Shown: positions 5,619 through 6,361 of the stretch, piece by piece | Layout of the letters: the number at the start of each line of letters is the position of its first letter | How positions within the stretch are numbered: position 1 is the stretch's first letter | Source: Flavobacterium sp. | Lineage (GTDB): Bacteria > Bacteroidota > Bacteroidia > Flavobacteriales > Flavobacteriaceae | Assembly (NCBI RefSeq): GCF_021151785.1 | Contig: NZ_JAGKWP010000121.1 | Coordinates: forward strand, 1 to 6,361 | Length of the DNA: 6,361 nt | Direction: 5' to 3' | Program-made: the position numbers and the translations under genes | The notes under the pieces: generated by a model | Told to the model about the DNA's origin: nothing | The model's database searches: none | Seen by the model: the letters and a program-made list of their open reading frames with translations, nothing else

Positions 5619-6361
5619 ATGAGTAGCGGACATCTAAGAACAAGTCAAATTTGTGAAAACTGTGGACACCAGGTAGAACTCCGTTTTTGTCCTAATTGCG
5701 GTCAGGAAAACGTAGAAACCAGACAATCATTTCATTATTTATTTACTCATTTTATCGAAGATTTTACACATTATGAAAATGGCTTTTGGAAAGCCATGAA
5801 ATATTTATTGTATTCCCCAGTTACCTTAACAAAAACCTATCTTGAAGGGAAACGTAAAAAGTTTGTTGTACCTGTCAAATTGTTCATTTTTATCAACTTT
5901 ATTTTCTTTTTGCTTTTTGGTGTTTTCAAAGTAGATACTAAAGAAGAAGTACATGTTAAAGATTTGGAAGTAACAAATAAGACAAACATCGATAATAAAG
6001 GAGCTAATTTTAATTTTGAAATAGATAAAGACAATTCGTTATATTTTTTACAAGACAAAATTGATAATTTAAGTAAAAAATACACCAAAGAGGAAATAAT
6101 TAAGAAAATAGGTGAGGAAATGTATAAACAACTACCTAAAGCCTTGTTTTTTTATCTACCTATTTTTGCTTTTTTATTATGGTTATTTCACAATAAAAAA
6201 AGATGGTGGTTTTTTGAACACGGTATTTTTACGTTTCATTTCTTTTCAAGTTTGCTATTGCTTTTACTTTTAAGTAGAATATTCAGTTTTATTGTCATGA
6301 AACTACATTTAGAAGCCTTAGACGATTTCACTGATTTAATTTTATTAGTATACTTATTAGT
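5619..6361 (+). CDS. DUF3667 zinc-ribbon membrane protein, 5' part only
   Basis: An open frame from the ATG at 5619 runs past the window edge without a stop (247 complete codons seen). The N-terminus carries a four-cysteine zinc ribbon, CENC and CPNC (Cys12, 15, 24, 27), followed by the DUF3667 region: FHYLFTHFIEDFTHYENGFWKAMKYLLYSP (38-67), then YLEGKRKKFVVPVKLF (74-89), which resembles the family's GKR..Y..P motif. Hydrophobic segments lie at about 86-103, 173-190 and 202-227, with another starting near 238. A charged loop of about 70 residues (104-172) lies between the first two. The protein is probably an inner-membrane protein with a cytoplasmic zinc ribbon; its function is unknown. It follows the quinone reductase terminator by about 50 bases and so should have its own promoter; TAGATTTA at 5595-5602 is a one-off match to TAnnTTTG. 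Confidence 0.88.
   Translation, partial: MSSGHLRTSQICENCGHQVELRFCPNCGQENVETRQSFHYLFTHFIEDFTHYENGFWKAMKYLLYSPVTLTKTYLEGKRKKFVVPVKLFIFINFIFFLLFGVFKVDTKEEVHVKDLEVTNKTNIDNKGANFNFEIDKDNSLYFLQDKIDNLSKKYTKEEIIKKIGEEMYKQLPKALFFYLPIFAFLLWLFHNKKRWWFFEHGIFTFHFFSSLLLLLLLSRIFSFIVMKLHLEALDDFTDLILLVYLL

Noticed and set aside
5837..6088. Minus-strand open frame of 83 codons
   Set aside because: It lies entirely antisense within the DUF3667 gene, its translation is low-complexity Ser/Lys/Leu sequence without a recognisable domain, and the plus-strand frame has clear zinc-ribbon and membrane features.

Overview
The window looks like chromosomal DNA from a flavobacterium (Bacteroidota, Flavobacteriaceae-like). 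It is very AT-rich, it has A/T-rich leaders without clear Shine-Dalgarno sequences, and several intergenic gaps contain the Bacteroidota -7 promoter motif TAnnTTTG. The protein families also fit: DUF2130, DUF3667, and a lipoprotein whose residues after the lipid-carrying cysteine match the Bacteroidota surface-export signal.

Layout, left to right. (1) 125-1945, + strand: a two-gene unit. The first gene encodes a long coiled-coil DUF2130 protein with a nuclease-like (PD-(D/E)xK-type) signature. Six bases downstream is a 183-residue protein that resembles the DUF6642 family, which has a caspase/CHAT-like outline, but it lacks the expected His and Cys. (2) 2173-3240, + strand: a stand-alone GH53 endo-beta-1,4-galactanase lipoprotein, probably exposed on the cell surface. 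(3) 3311-3343: a hairpin between convergent genes. (4) 4521-3445, - strand: an HxlR/DUF24 regulator with a single cysteine, followed after 3 bases by a FrnE-like DsbA-family thiol oxidoreductase. (5) 4668-5534, + strand and divergent from (4): an NmrA-like/QOR2-type NAD(P)H:quinone oxidoreductase, ending in a clear intrinsic terminator. (6) 5619 to the window edge, + strand: the 5' part of a DUF3667 zinc-ribbon membrane protein.

The clearest functional unit is the thiol/quinone redox module at 3445-5534. A one-cysteine HxlR regulator faces a quinone reductase gene across a 146-bp gap that holds a 36-bp near-perfect palindrome and an array of GTATAC-type sites. This arrangement resembles QorR/qor2 of Corynebacterium glutamicum. 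The most speculative but potentially novel element is the coupling of the DUF2130 nuclease-like protein with an apparently inactivated caspase/CHAT-like partner. No RNA genes, CRISPR arrays, insertion sequences or phage genes were seen.
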